A stretch of DNA of 64,000 nt from Congeria kusceri (Eukaryota > Mollusca > Bivalvia > Myida > Dreissenidae), in contig CM051026.1 of the NCBI GenBank assembly GCA_027627225.1, positions 4,444,415 to 4,508,414 of the forward strand, written 5' to 3'. A model generated the notes under the pieces. The model had not been told where the DNA came from, ran no database searches, and saw only the letters and a program-made list of their open reading frames with translations. Below, piece after piece: positions 1 through 12,389 of this stretch. The translations under genes were made by a program, and so were the position numbers. The stretch's first letter is position 1, and each line of letters starts with the position of its first letter.

Positions 1-720
1 GGATTTTCAAATAATTTGGCATAAGTGATAAGTATTATGCACCGGTGTGTGGCATGTAAGAATTGGATGCCTAGGTCCAAGGACAAGGTCATACTTAAAA
101 TTCAAAGATCAAGTTAATGTTTATATGTTAAGATTCTTGTTCAGGCAATAACTTTGTCCAGCATTGAAGGATTTTCAAATAACTTTGATGACCGTTATAA
201 GACGACGTGTCACGTGCAATAACAAGGCCCGAGGTCATGGTCAAATGTAAAGGTCAAGGTCAAATATAAGATTTAATATCATGGACACTGTCGGAGCATA
301 ATTTTGTTCAGCATGGAAGAATTTTCAAATTACTTGACAGAACTGATAAGCATAATGAGACAGCATGTGGCCTGCAACAACTAGGTCCTCAAGGTCAATG
401 TCACGCTTAGAGGTCAAATATAACAGTTTAAGCAATTGAGTTTGACCAAAGTATAATTTTGCCCAGCATGGAAGAATTTTCAAATTACTTGGCAGAAGTG
501 ATGATCATTATGAGACGGCACGTGGCGTTTAAGAACCAGGTCTGTAGCTCAAACTTCAAGGTCACTTATTAAGGCCAACGGTCAAATAATTGTCTAGAGC
601 ATCATATTGTCATGCATGCTGGGATTTTCAGTTATATTGGCAGAAATGATCACCATCACCAGATGGTGTGTTGCATGCAAGAACCTGACTTGTAAGGTTA
701 TTGAATTACTTCCATTTTAT
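1..720. repeat. Tandem repeat of about 150-168 bp, core of a pearl/Helentron-like element
   Basis: The phrase ttttcaaat(a/t)acttggcagaa recurs near 4, 172, 321, 476 and 625, each time followed by a diverged block containing aaggtcaaggtca and a 'tggcatgcaagaa' phrase. This gives about four and a half units of 149-168 bp. The same AAGGTCAAGGTCA vocabulary appears in the elements at 14140-14640 and 16915-17480. The left end lies outside the window. No coding capacity is seen. Confidence 0.75.
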
Positions 721-1059
721 TTATGAGTGTGCAAAGCATAATTCAAAAAATGATTAAAAGATTTTTGTTAATTCTGCACAGAATGATTTACGATAGCAGG
801 TGCAAGTAAAGCTTACAAGAATCATAACTGATTATTGCACAGCAATTTTGAATACTACCCTTTTTGTTTTTTTGTTAGGACTAAAACTATTTTGTGATAC
901 CTCAACTTACTTCACAGAATAAGAGAACACATGAGCAGAAAGTACAGTATAAGAGGACAATTCTCCTTTTGCAAAATGATTTGTATGCATACAGACAAAG
1001 CAGAGAACAGATATATTCCAGACATTGCTCCAATCTGTGAATTTTGTAGACCCTAACAA

Positions 1060-1355
1060 AGCAGAGCTCATCGCCAATTAAACCACGAGGTCGTTATCCC
1101 GAGTGTTTTAATAGCCAAACATCGGAACAACAAAGAGTTGTTTATTGGTCAGTCAACAATGAACATGCGAAAACAGTATTTTGATTCTAACATTATTTTA
1201 CAAATATTTTTGCAATTGTAATGAGAACTATATTTTACTATGCTCCGCTCAGAATTGGGACTACTTTTGGTGTCGTTTATTGGGAAGTTTTACAACTATA
1301 ATTGTGTTCTTTGTCTACAGAAAAATTAGTGAGTATCATGTTAGAATTGCGAATA
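1060..1355. repeat. Interspersed repeat, ACAACGATAA family, copy 1
   Basis: This block shares a chain of phrases with 3590-3840, 32394-32705, 49990-50275 and 62060-62290: 'ccacgaggtcgttatcc', 'aacaaagagttgtttattgg', 'gcgaaaa...attttgattctaac', 'tatattttactatgctccgctcag' and a final 'tttgtctacagaaaaatta'. The copy at 49990 matches best and keeps the 'tatgctccgctcagaat' phrase. The family looks like a non-autonomous element with short inverted GTTGTTTAT/ATAAACAAC segments. 721-1059, just upstream, holds nothing I recognise. Confidence 0.6.
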
Positions 1356-2116
1356 ATTAATAACGAAGCATTGCTAAATGTGATGGCCTTGTTTCTTCAA
1401 ACAATTGACAAAACCCAATTGACAAAACTAATTTTATAATATAAACACTGGTCATCGATGACACATTTGCAGGCGCAGGGACATCAGTAGTAGACATTAA
1501 ATCGCTATGAATGTAATGTACCATTTTGAAAAATAACAAAATTCTGATTGTATCCAGAATTCACGTAACATATTTGTCCATTTACATGGGTTGTTCCGAA
1601 AGAAAAAGACAAACATAAAACAAAATCATACAGCAAAAAACATAACCACCATTGCATAATTATTTAAATATAGTTTAACAAAATTGTGTGTTTGTATGTA
1701 CTCATTGATTTCTATGTTCACCATATCTTCCAGTATGTCATTGCCAGGCTGTGGAGACCAAGGAAGAGGCTTTGGATACGATCCTCCCAGTAACAGGCCG
1801 ACTGTTCAGCAGGGCTGGTAACTTAGTTTCGTGTTATAGAACTCAAATGTATGACTGCATTTACTGTCAGCATATGAACTTTATATGATCTTGACATACA
1901 TACGGAGTAACATCAAATGTAGACTATTACGGGTAATAAATATGTGTGCAATATAAACCTTTTTAAGTAGTGTGGTAAATGTTTATGCAAACAGTATTTA
2001 TGTCTGTTTAAAACCTATGCCGACATATTTGATAATGTTTGATTATCTACCTACCACCCTTATCTATCACCCTTCTGTTGCTTTACAAGTACAGGTGACC
2101 TGTTTAGTACTTACGT
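1356..2116. other. Intergenic stretch with one exon-like scrap (1733-1804)
   Basis: Mostly AT-rich sequence with no gene. At 1733-1804 an acceptor-like 'tatcttccag' precedes a GC-richer open stretch that reads CHCQAVETKEEALD... in one frame and ends at ctg|gtaact, a plausible donor. It could be an orphan exon of a decayed or distant gene. No partner exon with a matching phase was found, so no gene is called. Confidence 0.3.
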
Positions 2117-3134
2117 TTTGAGCTCGACTATTCACCGAATACTTCGAGCTGCACTACTGACCTGTTTGTCCGCATCGCCCTTATGCTCTGGTTAAGGTTT
2201 CTGTAACTGTAACTACTACATATATGACTTAGAAATGTAAGGTTAAGGTTTGCATGCAAGAGAAAATTCAGGTTAAGGAATGCGTGCAACAATTACATAT
2301 CTCTGTAACTACTACAGATATTCAAAAGAAACTTCACACATGTCTTTGAGGTCATTATGTAAGGTCACTGACCAAGGCCCACAAGTCTGACCTGCAATTT
2401 AGCAGAATTATGCCCCTTTTTGTACTTAGAAATTCACGTTGAATTTTGCATGGCAACAACTCCATATCTCTATAACTACTAAAGATAATCAATTGAAACT
2501 TCACACATGTCCTTAGTTCAGTTTAAACCTATTTATTTTAGCTTGATTGCATCGAAAGCCTTGGCTTATAAAGACACTCTCAAGTGCGTTTCCTGGGAAG
2601 AGCCAGTACTTGGTGTGTTGAGAACGCTCCCTGAGTGGGGATCGAACCCGGGAGCTCCGGTCGCAAGGCGGACACCATATCCACTACACCATTGTGACTT
2701 TATATGTCTTCGGAGTCATTATGTAAGGTCACAGACCAAGGCCCATACCTCTAACCAACAATTTAGCAGAAATATGCCCCTTTTTGTACTTGTGAATTCA
2801 GGTTAAAGTTCGCATGCAACAACTCTATATCTCTGTGACTACTACAGATATTCAATTGAAACTTTACATGTGTCTCCAGGGTCATTGTATAAGGTCACTG
2901 ACCAAGGCCCATAGCTCTGACATACAATTTAGTAGGATTATGTCTATATCTGCTACAGATATTCAACTAAAAGATCACACATGTCTTCAATGTCATTATA
3001 TGAGGTCACTGACCATACCACATATCTGTGACCAGTATTTTAGGAGAAGTATGCCTCTTTTTTGTAGTGATAAAGGCTGAAAACTCTGACAAAGCGGTTG
3101 AATAGTTGAGCGCGCTGTCCTGAGACAGCTCTTG
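2117..3134 (+). mobile_element. Helentron-like (pearl/HINE-type) non-autonomous element
   Basis: The 5' end carries gctcgactattcaccgaata and the 3' end carries ggttgaatagttgagcgc, which are inverted copies of each other. They are followed by the small hairpin gctgtcctgagacagc and then tcttg. Between them, units of roughly 185 bp repeat ('caactctatatctctgtgactactacagatattcaa...gtcattatgtaaggtcactgaccaaggcc...aatttagcagaattatgccccttttt'). Asymmetric terminal inverted repeats, a 3' hairpin and a tandem core are the hallmarks of pearl/HINE elements known from oysters. A SINE is inserted in the core at 2515-2700. Confidence 0.7.
2515..2700 (-). mobile_element. tRNA-derived SINE, nested in the Helentron-like core
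   Basis: On the minus strand the sequence opens with a tRNA-like head: box A-like 'aatggtgtagtggatatggtg' and box B-like 'cgggttcgatccc'. A tail follows ('gtactggctcttcccagga', then 'gtgtctttataagcc'). Scraps of the same tail phrase (gtttcctgggtagaaccagt) occur at 16275-16300. The element interrupts the recurring unit that resumes at 'tatgtcttcggagtcattatg'. Acceptor pairing is poor, so I call it a SINE and not a functional tRNA gene. Confidence 0.6.
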
Positions 3135-3293
3135 TTAATATAAAGCTTGATGAAGTCTTCACTGATAATCATTAACACAACATCCACATGAGTGCCAGTA
3201 TTATTTGGTTGTATTTATACACATACCCGAACAGATGCACCTGGCAGTGATGTACAGAAAATAGATTGGTCAGCCAGGGAGTAAACAGCTGGA

Positions 3294-3389
3294 ATGGAAC
3301 TCGAGCCAGACACAGGACCTGTACCGACAGAAGTGACATTGGTTGTGGTAGCTATTGAGTTGAGGATTGCAACCCGAGGTATTGCCAAG
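3294..3389 (+). other. Exon-like open segment with a good donor
   Basis: ATG at 3294 opens a frame reading MELEPDTGPVPTEVTLVV... and running to attgccaag|gtaag at 3389/3390, a strong donor. An in-frame TAA lies just upstream, so this would be a first coding exon. No downstream exon of matching phase was identified before the TRIM-type gene at 4680. It may be a relic or an unfinished model. Confidence 0.25.
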
Positions 3390-3589
3390 GTAAGATGACA
3401 TGGAGATCAACAAAGACAGTTGCTAAAGCAGTGAAAGGCTGCCCAAATGCAGTGTGGTTGCACCCAACAGATTTTTAGCTCACCTGATCTCGAACTGAGA
3501 TATATTGTGGTCAGTCATCCTCCGGCATCTGTTGTTAATTAAAAAATATTTTTGCATTTAGAGTTGTTCATTGTCTAATAAACACCGAT

Positions 3590-3840
3590 ATTGTGTTCTG
3601 ATGCGTATGAATTAAACCACAAGGCTGTTAGTGTTTTTTAGCCGATAAACGACGATAATGCGAAAGCGAAAGTTATTTCAATTGTAACATGACCTAAAAA
3701 CTTCGTTTTTGCAATTACAATGCAAACAATATTTTACAGTTTCTGAAGTATATTTTGGGGTTGTTTATTGGTAGTTAAACAACGTTCAATTTTGTTCTTT
3801 GTCTATAGAAAACTGCACAAGACATGTTAGAATTGTCATT
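3590..3840. repeat. Interspersed repeat, ACAACGATAA family, copy 2
   Basis: Shares with 32394-32705 and 62060-62290 the ordered phrases 'tgatgcgtatgaattaaacca', 'ataaacgacgataatgcgaaa', 'atattttacagtttc(t/g)gaagtatat' and 'ttgttctttgtctatagaaaa'. Non-coding. 3841-4679, down to the TRIM-type gene, is AT-rich; its last part presumably includes the promoter and 5'UTR of that gene. I see no distinct promoter motif there. Confidence 0.55.
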
Positions 3841-4679
3841 CATTGTGAACATTTTGCTTTAAACAACCTGTTCTCTGAAAACACTACAAGGAAGTTGAAA
3901 AACTTGAAAAAATGGGCTTAATTATTTGTTCAGATTCTTTCCAATGAAGTTGTTCTTGTAAAAATGGTAAATATATACTTTTTATTTTTTACAGTTGCTG
4001 CCTTAGACTTTTTATTTGAAGTTTGATTGTTAGTCATCACAGAATCAGTTGGAATTTACATTTGATACTGACAGTATGTCATTAATATGGGTCAGACAAT
4101 TAAAGTGTTTCAGGACAGGAGTTGTCTCCCTTAGATTTTCATTATTGAAGATTGAATTATATAGCAAGATTTAAACGGTGCAATTGTTTTAAAATCACTA
4201 AAAAACATAAGTCCTGTCAGTATGCTGTTTTGGCAAAAGGAAGTGACAACTGTGATAAAATAGTCAGTGTGGGAAATCTCGTACATACCGGTAATAAACA
4301 TTCTATAGACATTAATCAGTACACGTTTAAACCAGCTGTATTTGGTCTTTGTGATAAAAACTAGTTTATTGTAACCTACTATTCAGCTACAAACCTTCTT
4401 TGGTGCAGTGTAAAGTTTAATGTAACCCAATACTCACGTGACCTAATACTCACGTGACAGTTTAGATAGTTACACTGTTCACTTGTATCAGTCCACTGAG
4501 CGTCATTTGAAGGTTATCTTGGTTTTTGTTCAGTTGGAAATTTTTGATTGCTTGACTATTGACATTAGCATTTAATGTGTGTTTTCTGGACTATTAATTA
4601 TTTAAACGAGATACTGGGACATTAATATTTAAGCTGAATTTAAGTTGAAACTTTTGTTTGTTGAAAGTCAGTTAGCAAA

Positions 4680-7600
4680 ATGGCAACATTTTCTGTGTCT
4701 TCTGTTGCTCAAGGGTCAGATGAATTTAAAGATTTTTGTTGTTCGACCTGCGAAGACCAATCTATTGAGGTAGTCGCAGAATTTTACTGTGAAACATGTT
4801 TGAAGTTTTACTGTGGACAATGTATTCATCATCATGGTCAGTTGTTTAAAACTCATTCCCCTTATGGAAGGGGAGATATGAAGAAATGGCCAGCTTCAAA
4901 GAAGGTGGAGGATTTTCTGTTGAAATGCGAACTTCACAAAGATGAAAAATTGAAAATGTTCTGTAAAGACCACGGACAACTTTGCTGCTCAAATTGTGTT
5001 CTACTTAATCACAGGTATCATAAGACATTTTTGTTAAAATTATTGTTCACATAACAATTATCTTTATTATTAGACAATTAACTTTTTAGACTAATATGAT
5101 TGAGTCTGATAATTATTATTAGCAAAAATTAAGTTGAGGACAATATAGAAACTTGTGGCTTGAGAAACCAATATAATTATATAACAGAAAAGATGCAGTT
5201 TTAAACTTCCTGTTTTTACCTGGATACCAATGTTTAACAGGTAAACTGACTACCTGAATGATAAGATCAATAGCGGCTACACATCGAGGGTTGATCCTGT
5301 AACTATTGTATCTGATATAGAAATGTTAAGTTATTACAATTCCATTATTGTGTTTTCTTCATTACTTTGCAAACAAGACCCTTTATTCCAATGCTGGCAT
5401 ATTCATTTCAAGCTCCTTGGCCAAAGGCCAGCGAGCTTATGCTATGGCGGTTCGTCCATCGTTTGTGTGTGCTTGCGTCCGTAGATAATTTCTTTACATT
5501 ACATCATCTTCTAAACCTGTTGGCCAACGTTCTGAAACTTTACACAAATGTTTCTTGGATTGTCCTCTTTCAAAGTCGCTCAAATCGTTCCAGGTCTGCT
5601 GCACAAAATGGCCACCAGAGCTATAAATAAATAAATCTTTGAATGACATCTCATCCTTAACCCCTGGGTGGATGTTCAGATACTTTAAGAAAAATGTTCC
5701 TTGAGAGGTCCTTTACCAAATGGTCGCGCTCCATTGAAAAAAACATGGTCGCCAGGGGGCGGGGCAATTTTCTCTTAAATGGCTGTATTTAAAACTTTGA
5801 ATAAATTTTCGCACCACTGTTCCTTGGGTGGTTCACTACAAAAGTTTCTCAAACTGTTAAGGTCTGTTGTTATAGCTGCCATGGAGGCGGGGCCTTTTTA
5901 CCTTATATGTCTTTATTGAAAGTTTTGGAAAATCTGTTTGTCAGAAACGACTTTTTAGATTTTGAACTTATTTTACAGAAATGTTCCTTGGGTGGTTCTC
6001 TAGCAAAGTTGCTCAAATGGTTTAGGTCCTGGGCGTGGGACCATTTGTCTTTATATGGTTATATTTTGAACTTTGAAGATCTTAATGTTAGAAACCACAG
6101 CTTGGATTAAGTTCTCTGCCAAAATTAACCATTTTGATTTATTTTTTAAAAAGGCATCCAGTGTGTGGGACCTCTTTTCCTTACATAGTAAATCAGGGTC
6201 CTTTTGCTTCTGACAGTCCTTACTTAATAAGCCAGTGGAGCGATACAGGCACTCCTGTGCTTCTTGTTTTATTTTATGTGTTTAATGCATGTCAATATCC
6301 AGTGTCAGAATATACCAGTATTGTATTGAAATGTAAACCATCCATCTCACAAGCTTTAAAATAAGAATATGTATAATAGTATTGTCTTAATATTTAAGAA
6401 AAATCTGCCAAATTAATTTAGGCACGTTATTATAATATACTGTATTTTGTTACAGACAGTGCACCAAAGTGACGCTTATATCTGAGTGTGGCAAAACCCA
6501 GTCAACTGACCTGCAGCAGTTTGCAGTAAAGCTTCAAACAATTCGGGAACAAATGAACAAGCTTCAAACAAATTGGGAGACCGGCATTAAATCACTGCAG
6601 GGTTCATATGATGAACAATTACACAAAATACAAGAAACACGCAGGAAAATAAATGACACTTTAGACAATATTGAAAAAATCACTTTGAAGGAAATGAAAA
6701 ATACACTCACAAGCCTGCACGCTTCTCTCAAGACTGATGTGAACAACTGCAGAAGGTTTCGTGACGACTTGAAAATACTGCATGAAGCCATTCAGGACAT
6801 AAGTGATATGAGCATGAAAGAACTCTCCTTTATAGCAAGCAAGAAATGTAGCAACAAAATACGACAGTCAGAAACATATTTGAAGGAGAACTCTGTTCAG
6901 GTTAAAAGTTCACTAACATTCCAGCCTAACAGTGACATTGAGCAGTACTTGTCCAAACTGTCCGGTCTGGGGAGGATTGTACACAGTACCCAGCCATTGA
7001 CAGTGCAGGGAAACCCAGACCAAGTATTGACTGTTAAAGGAAAGTCAGAGTATAATGTGAGCATACCAAGTGATTCATCAGCATGCTGGATCAGTGGCAT
7101 ATGTGTTCTCCCTGATGGCCAGATTCTTGTTGTAGACAACGATAATAAGAAATTAAAGCTGCTGGACCAGCAGCAGTACAGGGTGCTTACTCATTGTGAT
7201 GTGTCTACTGATCCATGTGACATATGTCATATAACACACAGTGAAGTTGCTGTTACTGTGAATGATGCTAACACACATGAGATCCAGTTTATCTCTGTCA
7301 ACAATGGGCAGCTGGTGAAGGGCAGGAAGCTTCAGTTACAACATCACTGTGTAGGTATCGCCCACCACCAGGGGGAGCTGTATGTCACTGATTATACTGC
7401 ACTGTACAAGTACGCACTGAGTGGGAAACTGGTCAGCAAGCTGTATGAGGGTACATCAGATAGTCTTACAGGTTAGAATCATGGCGGGTTCATCCGGATA
7501 TTATTAGAAATATGTATCATAAAGTAATTGTAAGACTGCATAGTTGTAGAATGTACATGTGTCAGTTTATTATTACAACAGCAGTTAAGAATGATTTTCA

Positions 7601-8847
7601 ATATTATTGATTTATATATATAAGTTATCAGGCATTTTGACTGTCACTCCTGACTTCATGGCATGTCTATAAATAGACAGTGAGTGCAAATCAATGACAC
7701 ACTCTGTGACCTGCTGTCTATATTTTGTGGTTTTCAAGGAAATATACGTGCATTATTGTTTCATAATTCATCGTGTTTCCAAACGTTATATGAAGTAAAT
7801 AAACTTTAAATTGTAGTTGAAATTTGTTAAATTAATAGATTTTTATTTGTAAAACTGTTTAAATAACAACTGGCTTGTGTTACTTGTGTAGAAGAACAAA
7901 AGAGAAGTTTTATTTCATGTTGTTTTGAAACATATTTCCTGTTGTAAAAGCTTAACTTCTGTTATTATAATGTACATGTTATAAATATGTCAGCCAGTGT
8001 CAGCTATAGAATAACACAGATGTCAGTAATCGTGTATACATGTATAGAAAATCTATTAATACTGCATATGCCATAGTTGCATCAGCTGACACATTCATGT
8101 ATACATGTATAGAAAATCTATTAATACTGCATATGCCATAGTTGCATCAGCTGACACATTCATGTATACATGTATAGGAAATATGTTATTACTGCATATA
8201 GTTACGCATTCATGCGTACATGTTCACTGTACCGTGTAATCGTTTCCATCTGTGTAATTGTGGTAGACTTCAATTCTAACTCACCAGTCAACGTGTCAAA
8301 CTTTTAGGCAATAAACTGATACAGAACCTTCCTGTCACACTAAAATATTTATTATTATTGGATTTTATGCAGATCTTTAAGAGGCGTAATTGTCTGTTTA
8401 ACGACGCATTAATAATACGATGTCACTGCAGTTTGTGTATTAACATTATGAAACATTTAAAGTCATTTAATATCTTGATGTGACTCTGTTTTTGCAGTAT
8501 GGAGGTGTGCTGTGAGTCCCACTGGGGATCGTATATACATCACCAACCACTCCCAGCACAAGCTCCTCACCCTGGCCAGGGATGGGTCGGTACTCTCTAC
8601 ATTGAAGGGCCCTGAACTACAATACCCAGGTGCTGTACATGTGACACCTGCAGGCCAGGTGTTGGTCTGTGGATACGTGTCCCAGACTATCATACAGGTG
8701 GACAGTGAGGGCAGGAAGAAGCTGGCCACTGTGGCTACAGACAGGGATGGAGTGCGTTACCCATGGTCAGTCTGCTACAACAGGCACACAGCCTCCATCA
8801 TTGTGGGACAACGTGACAACAACATCCTGGTGTTCAAAGTGCAATAG
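4680..8847 (+). CDS. TRIM-like protein: two B-boxes, coiled coil, NHL-like beta-propeller (no RING)
   Basis: Assembled from three exons, 4680-5014, 6456-7471 and 8498-8847 (1,701 nt, 566 residues). All junctions are GT-AG and the phases agree (2, then 1). The start ATG sits in a good context (gcaaaATGG). B-box 1 spans about residues 20-60 (C21, C24, C37, C40, C45, C48, H59). B-box 2 spans about 83-120 (C83, H86, C95, H98, C103, C106, H111) and is completed across the first splice. Residues about 130-260 are Leu/Lys/Glu-rich and look coiled-coil. Residues about 320-566 carry recurring 'dGqilVvD...KlkLld' strands typical of NHL/propeller repeats. There is no RING, so a direct ubiquitin-ligase role is doubtful; such RING-less TRIM-type proteins are expanded in bivalves and are thought to act in signalling or innate immunity. 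The gene looks intact. Exact function is unknown. Confidence 0.88.
5405..6130 (+). repeat. Intronic repeat with a 5' hairpin and repeating units
   Basis: Lies in intron 1 of the TRIM-type gene. It begins with the fold-back aagctccttggccaaaggcc...gagctt and then 'tatggcggttcgtccatcg'. It continues as diverged units built on 'aaatgttccttg(g/a)gtggttc...caaa(g)ttgctcaaat...ttaggtctg', seen near 5540, 5690, 5815 and 5980. Tandem-core architecture like the Helentron-type elements elsewhere in the window. Short open frames here are not supported as genes. Confidence 0.5.
8032..8225. repeat. 65-bp tandem repeat, about 2.5-3 copies, in intron 2
   Basis: The unit tgtatacatgtatagaaaat...cagctgacacattca is repeated exactly once and then again in diverged form up to 'cattcatgcgtacatg'. 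It lies inside the second intron of the TRIM-type gene (7472-8497). Nothing else is recognised in that intron. Confidence 0.8.
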
Positions 8848-9880
8848 CTTACTTTTACATGTATCAGACATTTGTATAATAACAAATATGGTTATCTTAA
8901 AATGACCTTATGTATTTATATTGAAACTTATGTATTGTGTAATGTATTATTTTTCAAATTTATGTATTGTGTATTGTGTTATGTTTCAAAACACAATTGT
9001 GGTTTAGGATCTACAATATGTTTGTATAAACAATATTTTTATCCGAAAATGACAGTGTATTTTTGGACATTGGAACCGATATTCTACCGTCTGTGTCTTA
9101 CATAATTGCTATTGCATTTTACATAACTTAACAAATTAACATATACTGTATGCCAAACGACAAAGACTATTGTAGTTTGAAGTTAATGTTTGTACATAAA
9201 TATACATGTACATGACACTTGCTATTTTTAGACATACTGACATTTCTATGTACATGTAAGAAATTTATTTGATCAGTTACTTGAAAACATGACACTAATG
9301 TTATATAAATACTTTTATTTGAAATCTGAAGAGTTTTTTAAAATTTTATCCAGTAAAAAGACATTGATCTTTTGAGTATTGTTTACTTCAAAGATAGAAA
9401 ATGAATATATAATGTGAAATTGGTTAATTTCATTATGTTTAATGCTGATAATGATTTAACATTGTTTATTTTTACATCGATACTTGTGCTTGCAGTTAAA
9501 TAGATAGTTAAATAAATGACTAAATAGATAATCATTAAAAACATCTAGAATGACTTGTAGACTTTTATCAGATACTTAGCTATGATTTTCTGTTGTTTTG
9601 TGTGTGCAGTAATTGTGGTACAAACTACTTGGGTCAAAGTGAGTGCTGCCCTGACTGAGCTAACAGTTTAAGAGCAATCTGTTGAACAGTATCTGTATAA
9701 CTCACAGTTTAATATTGTTTGTTTCCAACTGTCTGTTGAGAGTTTAGTTTATCCGTCTCAAAAAACATTTCTACATCAATGACCAGGTTGAACTAGAAAT
9801 AATAGACACTTTATCGAACAATTTATCCACCATCTTTATGGAAAGTTTTCAACACCAAGTGCTCAGAACGCAGAAAGTAA
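8848..9880. other. 3' flank of the TRIM-type gene; no gene seen
   Basis: AT-rich sequence downstream of the stop at 8845-8847. It presumably contains the 3'UTR, but I could not choose a poly(A) site with confidence; aataaa-like strings occur, for example near 9511. No open frame here is convincing. Confidence 0.5.
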
Positions 9881-9899
9881 GGTTGTGAAATAGATTTTG

Positions 9900-11760
9900 A
9901 AGGCAAACGTAAAACAAAGATCGACGTGGCACTCAACGGATGGAGCACATACTTCTAGAAACTGTACTCGTTTACAAAGAACCCTGAGTTTGACGCCAAC
10001 CACAAACAGTTTGTAGATGGATATGTAACATCAAGCAAAAATCTTCCCGACCGAGAGCTTTCCTACGAAACAGGCAACAGAGGACTGCAAAGACTGTTCA
10101 AAGGTCACCTGATGAACAAAGGTGCCACCGTCACCTACGAGCACCCGAAGTATGGTGACCTCGAATTGACATCTCTTCTGTATGCTGTTTAATTCAATGT
10201 CCAATGAAAAAATGCCTGCCAGTTTCAAGCATGACCTTACAGAGGAAAGGGAGAAACACTTAACAGACTCTTCTTAATGTCACAGAGCCATATTGTTTCA
10301 ACCAGTGATATCAAATTTGTTTGCAAAGCTAATTTTTCTACCATCAAGAACACACCAGCTCTGTCCAAGTTCAAGAACCTGTGGTATGGATTCCAGAAGA
10401 AGTGCTTCAAAATTGTCTCGTGTTTGCTTTAAGCAGCCCATGATTTCTGCTGTGAACGAGGAAGCAGTCTGCACATATCATGATGCACAGTCTGCACTCA
10501 TTAAAGTATGGACAAATGGGCTCGTGTATAAATTGAATCACATCTGAATTAACGATACAATGCTGAGAATTATATCAGACTTAGCACAAGCGGTGTCATC
10601 TCACGTGGATGCGTGTCAGAGCCCATCCCAATCCAGCAGGGTACCAGACATCTCAAGGAAAATACCCCTTACGACAGACCACACCAAGCAGCCAATTGGA
10701 GGTACGCTCCTGTCCCTGATACGCAGCATCCGGAAGAAACGGTAAAACTTAACATTTCTGCAAAGCTCTTTACCATAGCTCGGACACATTGACCTGACAC
10801 TCATGAACTCTATTAGCATCAATTACGCGCTTGAATTGTTACCTGTATTTATACTCGGTTGTGTTGCTGCGCATGTTTCACGTGTTTAATGATGCCATAA
10901 CTGTATTTTCAATAAAATACTCTTTCATCAATTTAACTTGATTCCAATACAGAAACTAAGTATTCCTGGTAACGGATTAGTAATATATTGATGTACAAAG
11001 GTCAGTGCCAGGTTTAAGTGTCCGAACAATCACCACTTCTTCCCAAAACACTTTAGGATGCAAGCTATGGGACACGATCACCAATGCAGAGATGCAGCAG
11101 TTAGAAATAGCCATCACTACTGCCTGGAACATGTTCAAGATCTGCCCCACGTTTCTGGCGTCGACACGGTTACCTCTATGATGGGAATGACGTCTATTGA
11201 AGTACCTCCAAAAACAAATTTTTCGGGGAACACTATACCCTTTTCCTCCAAATGAGCCATGCCACATCCTGTTCACATACCGACTGTCAGAGCTGTGCGA
11301 ACACCAGAACCTGGGCTTCATACCAGATATCATGGTGAGAACTTAACAAATATCAGCTACAACATTACATGACAAACTTTAAAAATTAAAGGGGCATTTC
11401 CAACAAAAGCAACATGGAAGTCAATGGGGAAGGACATTGGCGCAATCGACTAGAACAAGACAGGGACTTTTTCTTCAAAAAGCCTCACTGCAGCCACCAT
11501 ATGAAAGTTCACAAGGATCTGCCCAGACAGCCTCAAACTCATGAAGTTCCTGCCCTGCTTGTGTTGCAAGAGACCATCAATCCAATCAGCCCGTCACATA
11601 TGCAAATTGTTCACAACAAGTGCAGCAAACTGGAACACATTCAAATCCACTTTCCTGGATCTAACGCACTATCCCAGCTGCCATATTCTTCGACAAAGTC
11701 TGTTTACTTAGCTTACCACTGAGTGAAGTTCTACGACAGGCTCCACATGAAGAACTGATG
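9900..11760 (+). pseudogene. Decayed LINE reverse-transcriptase ORF
   Basis: Conceptual translation in shifting frames recovers the order of a non-LTR retrotransposon ORF2. First comes a stretch ending 'TYEHPKYGDLELTSLLYA' (10135-10190). Then come 'MPASFKHDLT' (about 10215) and 'LSKFKNLWYGFQKK' (about 10355-10400). A YHDAQSAL..VWTNGLVYKL segment follows (about 10475-10540); it corresponds to the FxDxxKAFDxVWHxGL motif of RTs. Next is 'SEPIPIQQGTR' (about 10620), and finally a C-terminal 'CKLWDTITNAEMQQLE' and 'FSGNTIPF...' region (11060-11255) like the end of LINE ORFs. Stops (for example TAG after WSTYF near 9955) and frameshifts are frequent, and the second catalytic block of the RT is not visible. 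Fossil; not expressible as one protein. The tail to 11760 is only probably part of it. Confidence 0.6.
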
Positions 11761-12355
11761 TCACATCTCCTCGGCATGGTTGACGCTACATCATCTCGGT
11801 AGAACACAATTGATCACGTGTACAGAATTATAATAGCTGAGAATTTTTGCAGTGAGTCGACATCTTTAAGGATGCAATATTGCTGATTTATTAGTGTTTT
11901 TAATTTCTGCGTTGTCATTGTGACCGTGAATATAGCGAAAACTTTATAACTTAAATAACCCATATTAGCTTTATGATTCATATTATATTAAACTCATTGT
12001 ATATTTGCCTTTTCTCATGTTTATGCATGTTTGTACATGTCATTTCATATGAATTTTCTACTCTGCATGTTTATCTTATATAAATTTAATCATTTATGTA
12101 ATATGCCTTGTTGACATCGGTATGTGATTATTGTTCTATTGTTATTTTTAACATTTGATTTCTGTTTAAAAATGTTTTCTAAATTAAAAATATTTTATAA
12201 CACAAGCCACAAACCTTATATTTTGAATGTGAATAAATTTTGATTTTTTCACCTTTGTCTTTGATGTTATTCACAAACATTGAAAACAGGTATATGTGAT
12301 TACTGCGATATTGTTCTATGACAACGTATTAATATTCAGATAATGATTACATTAA
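11761..12355. other. AT-rich stretch with no gene
   Basis: No credible open frame, tRNA or repeat boundary was seen between the LINE remnant and the TTAA at 12352-12355 that borders the next element. Confidence 0.5.
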
Positions 12356-12389
12356 AGTGATCTGTTCACAGATTGACGAATTGACAATT

